From NCBI RefSeq assembly GCF_018812025.1, contig NC_063044.1, positions 41,051,243 through 41,115,242 on the forward strand: a stretch of DNA of 64,000 nt, given 5' to 3'. Below, piece after piece: positions 1 through 9,852 of this stretch (position 1 is its first letter; each line of letters opens with the position of its first letter). The notes below the pieces were generated by a model. That model saw only the letters and a program-made list of their open reading frames with translations, did not search any database and had not been told where the DNA came from. Both the position numbers and the translations under genes were made by a program. This DNA is from Megalobrama amblycephala. Lineage: Eukaryota > Chordata > Actinopteri > Cypriniformes > Xenocyprididae.

Positions 1-91
1 GGTGAAGCGCGCACTTTCACCATCATTCCCACTTCCTATACTGGAGACTAGCAAACCAGTATCCCATGCTGATCCCAGAATGCAAAACATA

Positions 92-898
92 CACTGCCCG
101 GACAAAAAAAAAAAAAAAGTCACTGTTTGGATTTGAATAGGCAAACACTTTAGAGTCTATGGATGGATCATTATTAAAGTGATTATTATGTTTCTAGCAT
201 GTTATATGTTTGGTAACGGTTCTATTAACCCTAAAAGATTGAGTGTGTAGCTTTTCATTTCTTAAACAACCATGTATTAAGATCTATCATGGCCATATTC
301 CAGGATGGCAATGTCAAGATTGATCAGGCTCAAATTGTGAAAGAATTGTTGGGAGAGAACATGAAGAATCATTATCACACATGAATTGGCACTGACCTTA
401 ACCTCAGTGTGAGGTTTTGGGATGTGCTGGAGGAGACTTTACAGAGTGCTCACCTCTTGCATTGTCAATACAAGATCTTGACCAAAAAATGATGCAATAA
501 ATAAATGTTGTGATGTTATTTTCATCCATTTTTGGTCAATATCTTGAGATGAGCACTATGTAAAGTGTCCTCCAGCACATCCCAAAGACTTTCAAATAAA
601 TTAAGGTCTGGACTCAGATGTGCCAATTCATGTGTGAAATTGATTCTTCATGCTCTCTGAACCATTCTTTCACAGTTCTAACTCTGGTGAATCTTGACAT
701 TGTCATCCTGGAATGTTCCTAATCTTCCTACATGGTTGTTTAAGAAATGAAAAGCTACACACTCCATCTTTAAGGGTTAAAAGAACCGTTTCTAGAAACA
801 TAATAATCAATATAATAATGATCCATTCATTGATTCTTAAGTATTTGCCTATTAAAATCCAAACAGTGACTTTTTTTTTTTTTTTTGGCCAGGCAGTG
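92..898. mobile_element. Tc1-derived foldback element
   Basis: Two long arms, about 92-487 and 500-898, are reverse complements of one another by eye. The outer ends read CACTGCC and, inverted, CACTGCCTGGCC, and both are flanked by TA, as expected for Tc1/mariner insertion. Each arm holds decayed coding sequence resembling the C-terminus of a Tc1 transposase. In the right arm, read on the minus strand, a PDLNL...SLWDVLEDTL-like stretch lies around 540-620, and the left arm holds the matching stretch in the opposite direction around 395-445. The element therefore looks like two inverted copies of one end of a Tc1 transposon. No intact transposase frame remains, so it could only move with enzyme supplied elsewhere. 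Confidence 0.75.
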
Positions 899-2450
899 TA
901 TCTTTATGCTGGTGATCAGCAATGCTGGATTTTTCAGCAAGGACTTCTTTTGTTGTTGCTGATCTTTCTTTCATATTTCGGCTTTTTTTTTTTTTTTTTT
1001 TTTTCAGAGAGTTAGAAAAGGCTTTGAGAGGAAAAATACTCAAAATATTCAAGACTTTTCTTTCTATCACAAATATTTTTTTTTCTTATACAACAAAAAA
1101 ATTATAAAAAAAATATAAATATTCTCCTTTATTTTACCTTATGCAGCCATTTCAGATAGAACACAAGTTTACTACCAGCACCAATTAACATTCAATGTTA
1201 TAAGCTCTATCAATGCTTTATCAACGGCATCTGTGATATGCTGTCAATTACCACAGAAAATAATTTGGTTTGAAATGTCTGTAAAAATAATGACTTTATT
1301 CAACAATACCTTCTCTTCCTTGTCATTCTCCTACGCTATTTATGTTCAGTGATTCCAGTTTCTACGTCAGAACGCCGACTCATTACTGGCTGACATTGTT
1401 GAGCAGCACGATGCATGTGTGTTAAATAAAGTTATTTTTTTGTTTTCACACACAAAAAATATTCTCGCCGCTTCATAACAAGGTTTGAACCACTGCAGTC
1501 ACGTGGACTATTTTAATGATGTCTTTAGTACCTTTCTGGACCTTGAAAGTCAAAAAAATTTCAACAAAAATATCTTAATTTGTGTCCTGAAGATGAAAGA
1601 ATGTCTTACAGGTGTGGAACAACATGAGGGCGAACTAACCCTTTAAGAAATTCTGACATATTCAATGTGGTTTTTATATTAGAGGATCCACCTCTCAGAA
1701 ATCCAATTCACTGTATTCCCTCTTGATTTCAAACTGAACCTGTTCTTTCTATACCTTCAAAAATATGTATTCACCAAACTCTCAATCTGAGGTTTCTATA
1801 GTGGGAAGGCGCCCTTGGTATGTGGCTATAGTGTGAAATGGCTTAGCAACCTTGTGCAAAGCTATAACCAAACTCATGTCTAGACCAGAATAACATGTTA
1901 AACTCTCACAGAAAAGTGTCAGGAGGGGGCATAACTATTCATAAAGTATTATAGTTTACACCAAACAAACTCCACTCAAATGATGTTGGTATTGCATAAC
2001 TAACCATTTACTCATTAGAAGTATTATAAGTATTTTCTTTTCTTTTTTTTTTCAAACATTGTAGATCACTTTAGGCAGTCATTGTAAGTAGCCCGCTCTA
2101 AATGCATTTTTTGTTTAATAAATCACCAGAGATACTGATATAGAGCTTAGATATTTTCCTTCAACAGTGAGGTTCTCATCAGTCTCATCAGTCTCGAATG
2201 TTTTTTGTCTGAATTCAAAGATGAACTCTTTCTTTTGAAGTTTGCTTGAACTCTATGTAACATACTGTCTGCCTGCAACATGTTTCAGTTAAAACATAAT
2301 TTTCTGTATCTGTTTAACATGATATTGTTATGTTTGTAAGGTTTTAATTCTTACACAGGGTGTTTTGAACATATGAGGGAGCATTTAACAGACAACTTGT
2401 TACATTGTAACAGACAACATTTCCTCTTTATTGCTATACATATATGTATA
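899..2450. other. Non-coding stretch with one MITE half
   Basis: No host gene is visible. Poly-T runs at about 985-1004 create spurious reading frames. The only recognisable repeat is the truncated MITE at 1278-1646. The rest is AT-rich single-copy-looking DNA up to the DIRS left end. Confidence 0.5.
1278..1646. repeat. Truncated TTAA MITE (GGGTTAGTTC family)
   Basis: The right end reads GAACTAACCCTTTAA, matching the ends of the copies at 45201-46670 and 51508-52351. The inner part also matches them: a GACTTTATTCAACAATA block and a block with the sense ACATGAGGG. The left terminus is not visible, so this is a half copy. Confidence 0.65.
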
Positions 2451-2645
2451 GTTCCCTTTCAGTCGGTCACGTTCGACGTACGTCAGTAGTGACCGACGAA
2501 TTGGGATATCGCTTAGAGAGCCCTATCAGCTTCGTGTGAACTAAAACAAGCCAATGGAATTGGCGTGCGATATTTGCATAATGCGCACCGCCTCCGACAG
2601 GTGTATATAAATAGGAAGCAGATGCAATCGCACTCTGCTTTTCGC
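2451..2645 (+). repeat. DIRS left inverted terminal repeat
   Basis: From 2474 onward this segment is the reverse complement of 8441-8610. The shared body includes GACGTACGTC, GAATTGGGATATCGC and the TATA region. The first ~23 bases (starting GTTCCCTTTC) are not in the right ITR but are complemented inside the internal complementary region at 8305-8328. The inner limit near 2645 is approximate. Confidence 0.85.
2604..2613 (+). promoter_or_regulatory. TATA-like box in DIRS left ITR
   Basis: TATATAAATA lies about 385 bases upstream of the first gag-like ATG (2990). The same box occurs inverted in the right ITR near 8473-8482, so both ends could be promoter-competent. Activity is inferred from sequence only. 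Confidence 0.45.
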
Positions 2646-2989
2646 TTCGGAGCCAAACACTGGTGTTCTGCTTCAAAGAAGACTTTCACTAAAGTGAAAC
2701 TAAAACTGCCTCAGAAGAGGATCAACAGCGCTGTTTTGTGTTGGCAGTCAAGGCACTTCAGCGAGGTCGCGAGCTTCCGGGGAGCCTGAGCTTAAAGCTC
2801 TCAACTGCTGTTTTTACAGCAACCCTCAAATCCACCTAAAAGAATAGTGTGTGTTGCGATTTGGGCCGGTTTCCCCGGTGTGTCAGGGAGTGGTGTACCT
2901 GAACACATCGCGTCACTCCCTGTGTGCTTCAGCACGAGTGAGCTGACTGTTCCCCTTCTAAAAGAGCTTTACAGACGAACCCTGACAGT

Positions 2990-4347
2990 ATGTCATTTCG
3001 TCTGTGCGTTACTGGGTGCGGTCGTTCCCTGGTCCCTGCTGATGGGCACAATCGCTGCATCTCGTGTTTGGGCGTTAAGCACGCTGAAGCAGCTTTTGTG
3101 GATGGTTCATGTTCCCATTGCGGGAATATGACTATCGCGGTGCTGAGGTCTAGACTCTCCTTCCTGAAGTCTCAGGAAGCGGGGGTCCCCTCCCCTATGC
3201 CCCGTTCGACCGTTTTTTCCGGCCCCGGTCGGAATGACGGTTCGGCGGCGTATAGGAAGGGTGACTTGAGGATCACGGTTAGGGCTTCCCCGCCGAGCGT
3301 CGCTCCGCGGGCCCCTGCCGCCTAATCAGCACCGCAACCCATCGTGCCGCCGTTGGTTTCCGCTGGGCCCTCTACGGACTGTCCAGCCGTTACCTTTGGT
3401 GCGCCTGCAGCGGAGCAGATGTCGATCTCTGCATCGGAAGGTGAGCCAGAGTCCTCGGGGGAGGAAGATCCGGCTGTGCTGCCGCCCTCCGGAACGGTAG
3501 CGTTGCCCGAGTCAGACCCCGAGTTGACGGCTGTGCTTTCCCGGGCCACCATGTGTGTCGGGCTCGAGTGGAATCCTCCACCCTGCCCCGGCCCATCTCG
3601 GTTGGATGATTGGTACTTGGGGGGGGGTCGCGCTGGTCAAACCCAGCGTCCCGCCCCAATGCCCTTCTTCCCGGAAGTGCACGATGAGGTGACCAGGTCT
3701 TGGCAAGCACCGTATAGTGTTCGTGCAAGGCCCGGTCCCTCGTCTGCCTTCACCTCCCTGGACAGCGGGGAAGCCAGGGGATACGCGAGGATCCCACCAG
3801 TCGAGCGGTCTGTTGCGATGCAGCTGTGTCCAACGGCCACCGGCTGGCGTGGTGAGCCGCGCCTCCCGTCCCGGGCCTGTAAGTTCTCAGCCGGTCTGAC
3901 TGAGAAGGCTTACAGAGCCTGTGGGCAGGCTGCCTCCGCCCTGCATGCGATGGCCCTTTTGCAGGTTTACCAGCAAAGGCGCTATCGGAAATGCCCCAGG
4001 AAGGGCCTGACCAACAGTTGCTTGGGGAGCTGCGCGCTGCCACTGACCTTGCCCTCAGGGCAACGAAGGTGACAGCGCGCTCTGTTGGTCATGCGATGTC
4101 TACTCTGGTAGTCCAGCAGCGCCACCTCTGGCTGACCCTGGCAGACATGAGGGAAACCGACAAACATCGGTTCCTGGACTCCCCCGTGTCTCCGGTCGGC
4201 CTTTTCGGCGACGCAGTGGAGGGCTTTGCTAAGTCGGCGAAGCAGCAGCCTCCACCAGCCAAACAGCAGGGTGCCGGTCGCGAACGTGGTGACCAGCCAG
4301 TCTCTGCCAAACCAGGTGGCAAGCGGTCGAGGAAGTCACGGCCCTGA
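2990..4347 (+). pseudogene. DIRS gag-like ORF, broken
   Basis: This is the first open region of the DIRS element. The N-terminus has a cysteine/histidine cluster (C-x3-C ... GH-x2-C-x2-C ... C-x2-C within the first ~45 residues) resembling a zinc-binding module. A Ser/Pro/Glu-rich linker follows. The C-terminal part (3991-4347) has a helical Ala/Leu-rich stretch and ends in a Lys/Arg-rich tail. The frame starting at 2990 meets TAA at 3323-3325, continues in the same frame to about 3975, then loses frame. The rest is read one frame over, consistent with a single-base deletion near 3975. The protein family is inferred from position in the element and the cysteine cluster. No viral envelope or protease is present. 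Confidence 0.7.
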
Positions 4348-4548
4348 GACGGGCGACCTGGAGGGGAAGGTTCCTGCTCTTCGGGAGAGTATTCCATCAT
4401 CTCTCCCACCCCCGGAGGAGGGCCGGGGGGAATTTGTGTTGTCTGTCCATCTACCGCCGCTGGCTCTCCGGAGTCCAGCGGTACCCACTTTATCACAAAG
4501 AGAGCAGTTTCCTCAAACTCCAGGTCACAAGAGGGCACGTCTGCCAGT

Positions 4549-6644
4549 GTGCAAGGCCCGCCTTGCCGCTCGCAGCCCCCTCTCACTTCGCCAGCAGGTG
4601 GCAGTGTGATGGTGCAGGCCGCGTCCCGTGCGCCATCTCCCATACGTACTGCTGCCTCGCAGAGTCTGACCACACTCCAGGCCGCTCCCATGCCGTCCGA
4701 GTCGGGTCCCCGTATTCTGCTTCGCTGCCCCACCCCCGGTGCGTCTGTGGTGCCTTTGGTCCCGCTGGTTCGGAGTCTGGAGGCGTGGATCGCGCTTCCC
4801 AGCCCGTCCCGCTGGCTCATTCGCACTATCAGACTCGGCTATGCGATTCAGTTCGCCCGGTGTCCCCCGGTTTTCAGGGGTGTCCACTTCACTCAGGTGT
4901 CGTTGGACAGTGCACCTGTTCTCCGGGCGGAGATTGCTGTCCTACTGGCGAAGGATGCAATCGAGCCGGTCCCTCCAGTCGATATGAAGTCGGATAAGTA
5001 GGGACTACTACGGATAAGTAGTCCCTACTTCAATATACTGAAGAAGGGCGGTGGGCTACGGCCAATCCTGGATCTGCGCGTTTTGAACCGGTATCTTCAC
5101 AGGATGCCGTTCAAGATGCTCACGCAGAAGCGCATTTTCGAATGCGTCCGTCCCCAGGATTGGTTTGCAGCGATCGACCTGAAGGACGCGTACTTTCATG
5201 TCTCGATTCTGCCTTGACACAGACCCTTCCTGCGGTTTGCGTTCGAGGGTTGGGCATATCAGTACCCTTCGGGCTGGCCCTGTCACCCCGCGTCTTTACG
5301 AAGGTTGTGGAGGCGGCCATTGTTCCCCTCAAGGAACAAGGCGTTCGTATTCTCAACTATCTCGACGACTGGTTGATCCTGGCCAGCTCGCGAGAGCAGT
5401 TGTGCGAACACAGGGACATGGTTTTAGCTCACCTCAGCCGGTTGGGTCTTCGGGTCAACTGGGACAAGAGCAAACTCGCCCCCGGGCAGAGGATCTCTTA
5501 TCTCGAGCTAGACTCGGTCGCACGGACTGCGCGTCTCACCGAGGCGCGCGTCCAGTCGGTGTTGAACTGCCTGAGCTCGCTCAAGCGCAGGACAGCGGCC
5601 CCACTGAAAGATTTTCAGAGGCTCCTGGGGCATATGGCATCTGCAGCCTCGGTAACGCCGCTCGGATTGCTCCATATGAGGCCGCTTCAACACTGGCTCC
5701 ACGGCCGGGTCCCGAGATGGGCGTGGCAGCGCGGCACGCTCCGTGTCCCCGTGACACCGAGCTGCCGTCGCACCCTCATCCGGTGGTCGGATCCTTCGTT
5801 CCTGCGGGCCGGAGTACCCCTTGAACAAGTGTCCAGGCATGCTGTGGTCTCCACAGATGCCTCTGCCACGGGATGGGGGGCCACGTACAACGGGCATGCA
5901 GTATCGGGTCTTTGGACGGGGCCTCAGCTGCATTGGCATATCAATTGCCTGGAGTTGCTAGCAGTACGTCTTGCACTGGGCCGCTTCAAGGAGCTGCTGT
6001 CAGACAAGCACGTACTGGTCCGCTCGGACAGCACTGCGGCCGTTGCGTACATCAACCATCAAGGTGGTCTACGCTCCCGTCGCATGTCGCAACTCGCCCG
6101 CCATCTCTTGCTGTGGAGTCAGAAGCATCTGAGGTCCCTTCGGGCCACTCATGTCCCAGGTGTGCTCAACCGTGCAGCCGACGAGCTCTCACGGCAGCCT
6201 CCACTTGCGGGCGAGTGGCGGCTCCACCCCCAGGCGGTTCAGCTGATTTGGCAGCATTTCGGCGAGGCCCAGGTAGACCTATTTGCCTCCCCAGAAACTG
6301 CCCACTGCCAGTGGTTCTATTCCCTGACCGGCGGCACGCTCGGCATGGATGCCCTGGCACACAGCTGGCCCCAGGGTCTGCGCAAATATGCGTTTCCCCC
6401 AGTGAGCCTTCTCGCACAACTCCTGTGCAAGGTCAGGGAGGACGGGGAGCAGGTCTTGTTAGTGGCACCGTACTGGCCCACTCGGACCTGGTTCTCGGAC
6501 CTCATGCTCCTCGCGACAGCCCCTCCCTGGCCGATTCCTCTGAGGAAGGACCTCCTGACTCAGAGACGGGGCACCCTATGGCACCCGCGTCCCGACCTGT
6601 GGAACCTCCACGTGTGGTCCCTGGACGGGATGCGGAGGTTCTGA
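4549..6644 (+). pseudogene. DIRS reverse transcriptase-RNase H-methyltransferase-like ORF
   Basis: The RT begins in one frame (4549 to about 5265) and continues in another (5142-6644). The first part holds KKGGGLRPILDLR and the motif-A AIDLKDAYFHV (aspartate near 5180). The second part, numbered from Met at 5142, has PFGLALSPRVF (residues 42-52) and the catalytic YLDD (73-76). RNase H follows with D239, E271, D296 and D347, a complete acidic set. Residues ~360-495 (VDLFAS, DALAHSWP, YAFPP, VAPYWP, WNLHVW) match the methyltransferase-like segment typical of DIRS polyproteins. Breaks are a TAG at 4999-5001 beside the inverted repeat at 4996-5030, a TGA at 5215-5217, and a frameshift near 5265. 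It would not give a full enzyme. Confidence 0.85.
4991..5030. repeat. Local inverted duplication inside RT
   Basis: The 13-base arms 4996-5008 and 5018-5030 (AAGTAGGGACTAC and its exact complement) enclose a 9-base spacer. CGGATAAGTAG is also directly repeated at 4991-5001 and 5011-5021. The block falls where DIRS RTs normally read straight through from SPYF to KKGGG, and it supplies an in-frame stop. Confidence 0.85.
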
Positions 6645-7645
6645 GTGATCTCCCGCAAGCGGTCATAGACACCATCACTTCCGCTAGAGCTCCTTCCACT
6701 AGGAGCCTCTATGCGCTGAAGTGGAACCTGTTCGTTGAATGGTGCTCCTCTCGCGGAGAGGACCCCTGATCATGCTCGGTCAGATCTGTGCTTTCCTTCC
6801 TGCAAGAGGGCTTGGAGCGAAGGCTGTCTCCCTCCACCCTCAAGGTGTATGTCGCCGCTATCGCTGCACATCACCATGCAGTTGAGGGTAAGTCCCTGGG
6901 GAAACACGATCTGATCGTCAGGTTCCTGAGGGGGGCGAGGAGACTGAATCCTCCTCGCCCTTCCTCCGTACCCTCTTGGGATCTGACCCTGGTTCTCACA
7001 GCTCTCCGGGGTCATCCCTTTGAGCCTTTGCAATCAGTCGACCTGAAAGTAATGTCTCTCAAAACTGTCCTTCTGGTTGTATTGGCTTCTCTTAAGAGGG
7101 TAGGGGATCTGCATGCATTTTCGGTCAACGAATCGTGCCTAGAATTCGGGCCCGGTGATTCTCACGTCATCCTGAGACCCCGGCCTGGATATGTGCCCAA
7201 GGTTCCTACCACTCCCTTCAGAGATCAGGTAGTGAACCTGCAAGCGCTGCCTTCGGAGGAGGCAGACCCAGCCCTAGCTTTGCTCTGTCCCGTCCCCGCT
7301 CTGCGTGTGTACGTGGATAGAACGCGAAGCTTCAGGACCTCAGACCAGCTCTTTGTCTGTTACGGAGGCCAGCAGAAGGGAAAGGCTGTCTCCAAGCAGA
7401 GGATGGCCCACTGGATAGTGGATGCCATCGCCTTGGCGTACGATTCCCAGGGCGTGCCTTGCCGGCTCGGGTTGAGAGCCCACTCCACCAGAGGGGTGGC
7501 CTCTTCCTGGGCGCTGGCTCATGGCGCCTCGCTGACAGATATCTGTAGAGCTGCGGGCTGGGCGACACCTAACACGTTCGCTAGATTCTATAGCCTACGT
7601 GTAGAGCCGGTATCTTCCCGTGTACTCGCTTCCACTAGCCGGTAG
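6578..7645 (+). pseudogene. DIRS tyrosine recombinase, one internal stop
   Basis: This enzyme family integrates the circular DIRS DNA. The frame probably starts at ATG 6578, overlapping the end of the RT ORF in another frame. An N-terminal core-binding-like region with TRSLYALKWNLFVEWC is followed by a TGA at 6767-6769, and the frame then reopens. From Met 6788 the catalytic domain has R104 (SLKRVGDL), the HSTR motif (H232, R235), GWAT (257-260) and the nucleophile Y268 (ARFYSL). All expected catalytic residues visible to me are present, so the single stop seems the main lesion in this ORF. It ends at 7645 in TAG. Confidence 0.88.
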
Positions 7646-8270
7646 ACGCGTTGAACCCGCTCTAAGTGTCGGCTTGCAATGCCATTCCCGCCCCCTGGGT
7701 CGGATGCGTGCATATTTTGACTCCAGTCGCGTTCCCCGCTTGGCGAACCCTGTCGAGTTCCTCTGCCTCCCCCTTCGGCTTGGACATTGCAGAGTGTCTG
7801 ATGCCAGGCCTACATCCGTCGCTGACGCTGTCTATTGGCTGGGGTCCATATGTCGTGACTCCTCTATGTGAGCGGTCCCATATGTGTAATTGTCCACAGT
7901 TTAAAACTCCCTACGGCGAGTCCGTGTCTTTCCCTTAGCAGAGCCAGCTCTGCTGTCACCTGTCAGATGAGTCTCCCCCTACCCAGGTGGAGCCATCCCA
8001 GGGACTCCATATGCGTACTGCCCCCCGGGCCAGTCCATATGTGTATTCTCCACATAAACTCCTCCCCCATTGGGTAGATAGTGGCCTCCGCAGCGTCCCC
8101 TACGGGTTCGCTTCCCCAGTGTAGTCTAGTTTACTTAGTGGGTATTAGGTAAAACAGCAGTAAACTCCTCGGCGTGAGCTCGCCCCCTTCTCCATTCCTC
8201 CGGTGCTATGGGCGGCCAGAGCTCGCATTGAGCACTGGAAGGGGTTTCGTAACTGTGGCGCTTTAGTTGG
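7646..8270 (+). other. DIRS 3' untranslated interior
   Basis: This pyrimidine-rich, relatively GC-rich stretch lies between the recombinase stop and the internal complementary region. The short frames here have no recognisable domain. CCATATG-type words recur around 7848, 7877, 8008 and 8035. Confidence 0.5.
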
Positions 8271-8384
8271 GATCCCAATTCGTCGGTCACTACTGACGTA
8301 CGTCGAACGTGACCGACTGAAAGGGAACGTCTCGGTTACGTATGTAACCCTCGTTCCCTGAAGGAGGGAAAGGAGACGTACGTC
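8271..8384. repeat. DIRS internal complementary region
   Basis: Bases 8271-8328 are the reverse complement of the left end (2451 to about 2510). Bases 8329-8384 are the reverse complement of the right end (8601-8657). The two complements abut at 8328/8329, so together they form a bridge matching a joined right-end/left-end circle junction. This is the hallmark of DIRS replication. The join is ambiguous by about one base because both tips share a G. Confidence 0.88.
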
Positions 8385-8440
8385 CCGTCGCCACAGTTTC
8401 TGTACCCTCGCTGATGTGCGGACACCAGTTGTCTCCTCAG

Positions 8441-8657
8441 CGAAAAACAGAGTGCAATTGCATCTGCTTCCTATTTATATACACCTGTCGGAGGCGGTGC
8501 GCATTATGCAAATATCGCACGCCAATTCCATTGGCTTGTTTTAGTTCACACGAAGCTGATAGGGCTCTCTAAGCGATATCCCAATTCGTCAGTCACTACT
8601 GACGTACGTCTCCGTTCCCTCCTTCAGGGAACGACGGTTACATACGTAACCGAGACG
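8441..8657 (-). repeat. DIRS right inverted terminal repeat
   Basis: Bases 8441-8610 mirror the left ITR, including the inverted TATA region and GACGTACGTC at 8601-8610. The outer 47 bases (8611-8657) form a right-only extension whose complement sits at 8329-8374. DIRS elements are known to have such a longer right ITR. Confidence 0.85.
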
Positions 8658-9852
8658 ATTTGCATTGCTAGGTGCACAATGCACATTAGATGAAGAACAA
8701 GTTTGGTGTGAATCGATCATTACATCCCCACATAAGCGCAAAGTTCTGATTTATTTCCAAGGACATCAAGCATTTACTCTTGGCTCTGTATTCAAAGAGA
8801 AAAGCATGTCTAAGCAAAGGTGCATTGCATACTCATTATGAAAAGCAATGAAATCTTTGCAGACTTTCTGTGTAGGTGTGAAAGAAACCCCCATTTCCCA
8901 GAGATGCTTTACTTTGAATAGATTAGATGATAAGTGGAAAGACTGTAGAGGAAATTCTCATGGGAAATATATTTCTCTAATTATTTGTGGAAAATTGGAG
9001 GCTGTATTTTGCTCATGTTTTGGACAGCTGTCACTTGACACATCTGTGCATTTTAAATAACAAACAACAATTAAATTGAATGAAGGCATACTGGGTTGTG
9101 GTGTATCTTAATTAAAAATTATATATATTATATAAATACATTTGTGCAAATAGACATTAAAAAAAAAGACTTGCATGCACAGATTCAGAAGCAGGGTATG
9201 AAGACATGCAGTATGTCTTTATCTCTCACTTGTTTTTTTATGTTATTATTTACATGTTTTCTTTGAATTTGCAAAGAAGTAAATTTTAATTCACTTGCGT
9301 TTAATTCACCATTCTTCCCACACTCTGTTTGTTCCTGTGTACCTAAGAACAGCAAGTATAAATAAATGGTGCACTCTAGTTTTGATGGTTTAATCACAGG
9401 GACACACAGGCCGACCCAGAAGCAGAATGAGGGCTCTAGATTGATTATCTCACCATACACAGCTGCTGAGAATATTGGAGACCTGCTAAATAAATAATCT
9501 ACAGCAATAATGCAGCACCACCAATATACCATTCTTCTCCCTACCTGGTAATAAAAGCCAGGATAAGACTTTTGCCGTTTGATTTTATAATATAGTCTCA
9601 TTTGTTGAGGGATAGAATGTGTCTGCTTTTTAATGTAGTATTTTCTTTAATCCATTAACTCCAGATTATTGACTAAATTCTTCACTTTGACACAGAAGTA
9701 TGATGTATTTAACAGTGAATACTTGTTTGTGAACAAAAATGCAAATAATTCTAGAAAATAATTGCAAATCATTTTTATGATAGGGTTAATGTTTTGCATT
9801 GCTTTAAATTCTATAATTCCATGCATAATTATACTGTCCTATAGCAAATGTA
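8658..9852. other. AT-rich non-coding stretch
   Basis: I see no gene and no clear repeat boundary. Frames at 8848-9060 and 9185-9601 have no recognisable domain and no splice-linked neighbours. Confidence 0.4.

Larger units (their letters stand above)
2451..8657 (+). mobile_element. DIRS-like tyrosine-recombinase retrotransposon
   Basis: This ~6.2-kb element has the diagnostic DIRS layout. It has inverted terminal repeats (2451-2645 and 8441-8657), a gag-like region, RT with RNase H and a methyltransferase-like domain, a tyrosine recombinase, and an internal complementary region (8271-8384) that pairs with both outer tips. No target-site duplication is seen, as expected for a family that integrates a circle by tyrosine recombinase instead of DDE integrase. 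At least four lesions break the coding regions: stops at 3323, 5001, 5215 and 6767, plus frameshifts near 3975 and 5265. The copy is therefore inactive. Its GC content is clearly higher than that of the flanking DNA. Confidence 0.9.

Noticed and set aside
713..1107. Overlapping small frames around poly-T runs
   Set aside because: They are produced by T/A homopolymers beside the foldback element and encode phenylalanine or lysine runs without domains.
3322..4886. Antisense frames of 60-245 codons inside the DIRS element
   Set aside because: They are shadows of the GC-rich gag and RT regions on the other strand, with no recognisable domains.
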